Assembly (NCBI GenBank): GCA_002385665.1
Contig: DGDX01000079.1
Location: 1 to 17,283, forward strand
DNA: 17,283 nucleotides
Direction: 5' to 3'
Origin: Firmicutes bacterium UBA3941
GTDB taxonomy: Bacteria; Bacillota; Clostridia; Caldicoprobacterales; UBA3941
The notes beneath the pieces were generated by a model, which saw only the letters and a list, made by a program, of their open reading frames with translations, was not told the origin of the DNA and searched no databases. Below are positions 15,866 through 17,283 of this stretch, piece after piece. How positions within the stretch are numbered: position 1 is the first letter of the stretch; every line of letters begins with the position of its first letter. The position numbers and the translations under genes are program-made.

Positions 15866-17283
15866 TCAAGATTCCGGTTCAACTTGCGTTATGGGTAAAT
15901 CGTATGACAGTTCTAGATTTACCTTACCATATGATTGAGTAACCATGCTTACTAGGGGGACAATAAGCAAGGGAACTATGATTGACATTGCACTAAATAT
16001 TGGCATCCACGCATCATCCATCTTGGTATAGACAGCTCCCCCTATCATAATACAGCAGGCGGTTGCAATCCCAGCCCATACCCCCGCCTTGGTTGTCCTT
16101 TTCCAAAATAGCCCGTACAGATAAGGGGCCAAAAGACAACCGGATACTGTTCCCCATGAAATTGATGCCAGAGTCATAACAGGATTAGGTAAAATCGCTA
16201 TGATGTATGACAGGACTACAAACAGCAAACATAGAACTCTCGTCAAAAGTGTAAGCTTTTTGTTGCTGATATTAGGACAAAAAACACCGTATATAAGGTC
16301 CATGGTTATTGCAGAACTGGATGCCAATACTAAGGAAGCCAGTGTAGACATAGAGGCAGAAAGCACCAATATTAAGATGATGCCCAATACAGCCCCAGGA
16401 AGGGTTTGGGTTAGGACCTTAGGTATCAGTACATCCGAGTTAATAGCCCCTTTAAAGGAGGGCATTGATTCAGGATAAAACAATCTGCTGACAATCCCCG
16501 TGTAATAAGCCCCAAAGGTTATCAATAGGGCAAAACCCGTTGATACCCACTTTGCAGCGTTAATAGACCTCTCATCCCTAATGGCATAGAACTTATGCAC
16601 CATTTGGGGCAACCCCCAAGTTCCGAGACTAGTCAAGGTAACTAATGAAAGGGTGGTCAGCAAACCTTGAGGTCCTATAGGTTTTATCAATCTCGCATCA
16701 ATTTGTTTCAATGATGATAAAACATTTGAGAATCTACCCACATCCGGATGCGATATAATATAAGTAAGCATCAAAATAACGCCTATTATCATAATAATAC
16801 CCTGAATGAAGTCAACCTTTGCAGATGCAACATATCCACCAAGGACAAGGTAAAATGCCGTAAAAAATGCGATTACCAACAAAATAATCTCATTTGGTAG
16901 TCCAAATACCTGCTCAAAGAGGTAACCCAGCCCCTTATAAACCGAAGCAGAATAAGGAATTAAGAAGACAAAGATTATCAAAGCAGTGGCGATCCTCAAG
17001 TTCTTACTTTGATATCTTATCCCTATAAATTCTGGCATGGTCGTTGCATTTAACCGATTCGTCATCTCTCTAGTCCGAGGGCCAAGTACCTTCCAAGCCA
17101 AAAAGCTACCCACAAAAGTATTACCGAACACAACCCATAACGCAGAAATTCCAAAGTTCCAACCGATATTTCCTGCATATCCAATAAACAATACTGCAGA
17201 AAAGTATGCGGTGCCATAAGAGAAGGCCGACATCCATGGGTTCACCGATCGCCCTGCAAGAAAAAAGTCAGATACTCCTTTTA
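15866..17283 (-). CDS. Sodium/solute symporter (SSS family), 5' end outside the window
   Basis: The frame is open from the TGA at 15866 to the right edge, so the gene is partial and its first helix lies beyond 17283. A GTG at 17245 is not the start, because the upstream codons still encode the family motif: they read KGVSDFFLAGRSVNPW, and the FLAGR segment is typical of the stretch after helix 1 of SSS proteins. Visible are about 471 residues with roughly a dozen hydrophobic helices, the family signature VLGGYVASAKVDFIQG, and the Na2-site stretch LSASMSTLASLVLASSSAI. The proteins use a sodium gradient to import amino acids, carboxylates or vitamins. The substrate is not readable. The 187-base spacing to the aromatic-acid operon, same strand, hints at uptake of an aromatic substrate, but this is inference. 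Confidence 0.92.
   Translation of the reverse strand, partial: KGVSDFFLAGRSVNPWMSAFSYGTAYFSAVLFIGYAGNIGWNFGISALWVVFGNTFVGSFLAWKVLGPRTREMTNRLNATTMPEFIGIRYQSKNLRIATALIIFVFLIPYSASVYKGLGYLFEQVFGLPNEIILLVIAFFTAFYLVLGGYVASAKVDFIQGIIMIIGVILMLTYIISHPDVGRFSNVLSSLKQIDARLIKPIGPQGLLTTLSLVTLTSLGTWGLPQMVHKFYAIRDERSINAAKWVSTGFALLITFGAYYTGIVSRLFYPESMPSFKGAINSDVLIPKVLTQTLPGAVLGIILILVLSASMSTLASLVLASSSAITMDLIYGVFCPNISNKKLTLLTRVLCLLFVVLSYIIAILPNPVMTLASISWGTVSGCLLAPYLYGLFWKRTTKAGVWAGIATACCIMIGGAVYTKMDDAWMPIFSAMSIIVPLLIVPLVSMVTQSYGKVNLELSYDLPITQVEPES

Noticed and set aside
17221..17245. GTG at 17245 as the start of the symporter
   Set aside because: Upstream codons continue the conserved FLAGR region with no stop to the window edge, so the gene starts outside the window.

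Overview
The window reads as a piece of chromosome from a low-GC, Gram-positive anaerobe, most likely a member of Clostridia (Bacillota). The grounds are AT-rich intergenic DNA, strong AGGAGG-type ribosome binding sites, consensus-like TTGACA/TATAAT promoters, a DegS/DegU two-component pair, and a ferredoxin-dependent indolepyruvate oxidoreductase. No species can be named from this alone. Apart from one gene near the left end, every protein gene lies on the minus strand, so the main blocks are best read from right to left.

Left edge (1-1200): the 5' third of a tRNA gene (minus strand) runs off the window behind a near-consensus promoter. Next to it and divergent is a plus-strand PHP-family histidinol-phosphatase. 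A perfect 12-bp hairpin separates that gene from the convergent minus-strand genes.

Cyanophycin block (about 1199-6841): cphB (cyanophycinase) and cphA (cyanophycin synthetase) form a tightly coupled pair for breaking down and making the Asp/Arg storage polymer. Just downstream on the same strand are two GNAT-fold acyltransferases, a DUF2156/LPG-synthase-C-like protein and an Eis-like acetyltransferase, separated from cphA by a 93-nt gap that holds a hairpin and a possible promoter.

Membrane protein and signalling block (about 6911-9580): a stand-alone 174-aa membrane protein with its own promoter and a textbook intrinsic terminator, preceded by a degS-degU pair. Directly upstream of degS, and probably translated with it, is a previously unlisted 52-codon gene for a single-pass membrane peptide (9422-9580).

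Housekeeping pair (9678-11385): alr (alanine racemase) and a 5-formyltetrahydrofolate cyclo-ligase gene, two bases apart.

Aromatic amino acid block (11614-17283): iorA-iorB-paaK-ACT, a compact four-gene operon with a recognisable promoter. It would oxidise aryl-pyruvates from Phe/Tyr/Trp to arylacetyl-CoA and reduce ferredoxin, with a phenylacetate-CoA-ligase-type enzyme linking the acid and CoA-ester pools and a tandem ACT protein as a possible amino acid sensor. Upstream is a sodium/solute symporter whose 5' end lies beyond the right edge; its reading frame is open to the last base.

Together the genes suggest an amino-acid-using anaerobe that stores nitrogen as cyanophycin. I see no mobile element, CRISPR array, rRNA or phage gene. 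Nothing is clearly a new system; the best leads are the small membrane peptide coupled to degS, the acyltransferase pair behind cphA, and the unknown membrane protein between cphB and degU.
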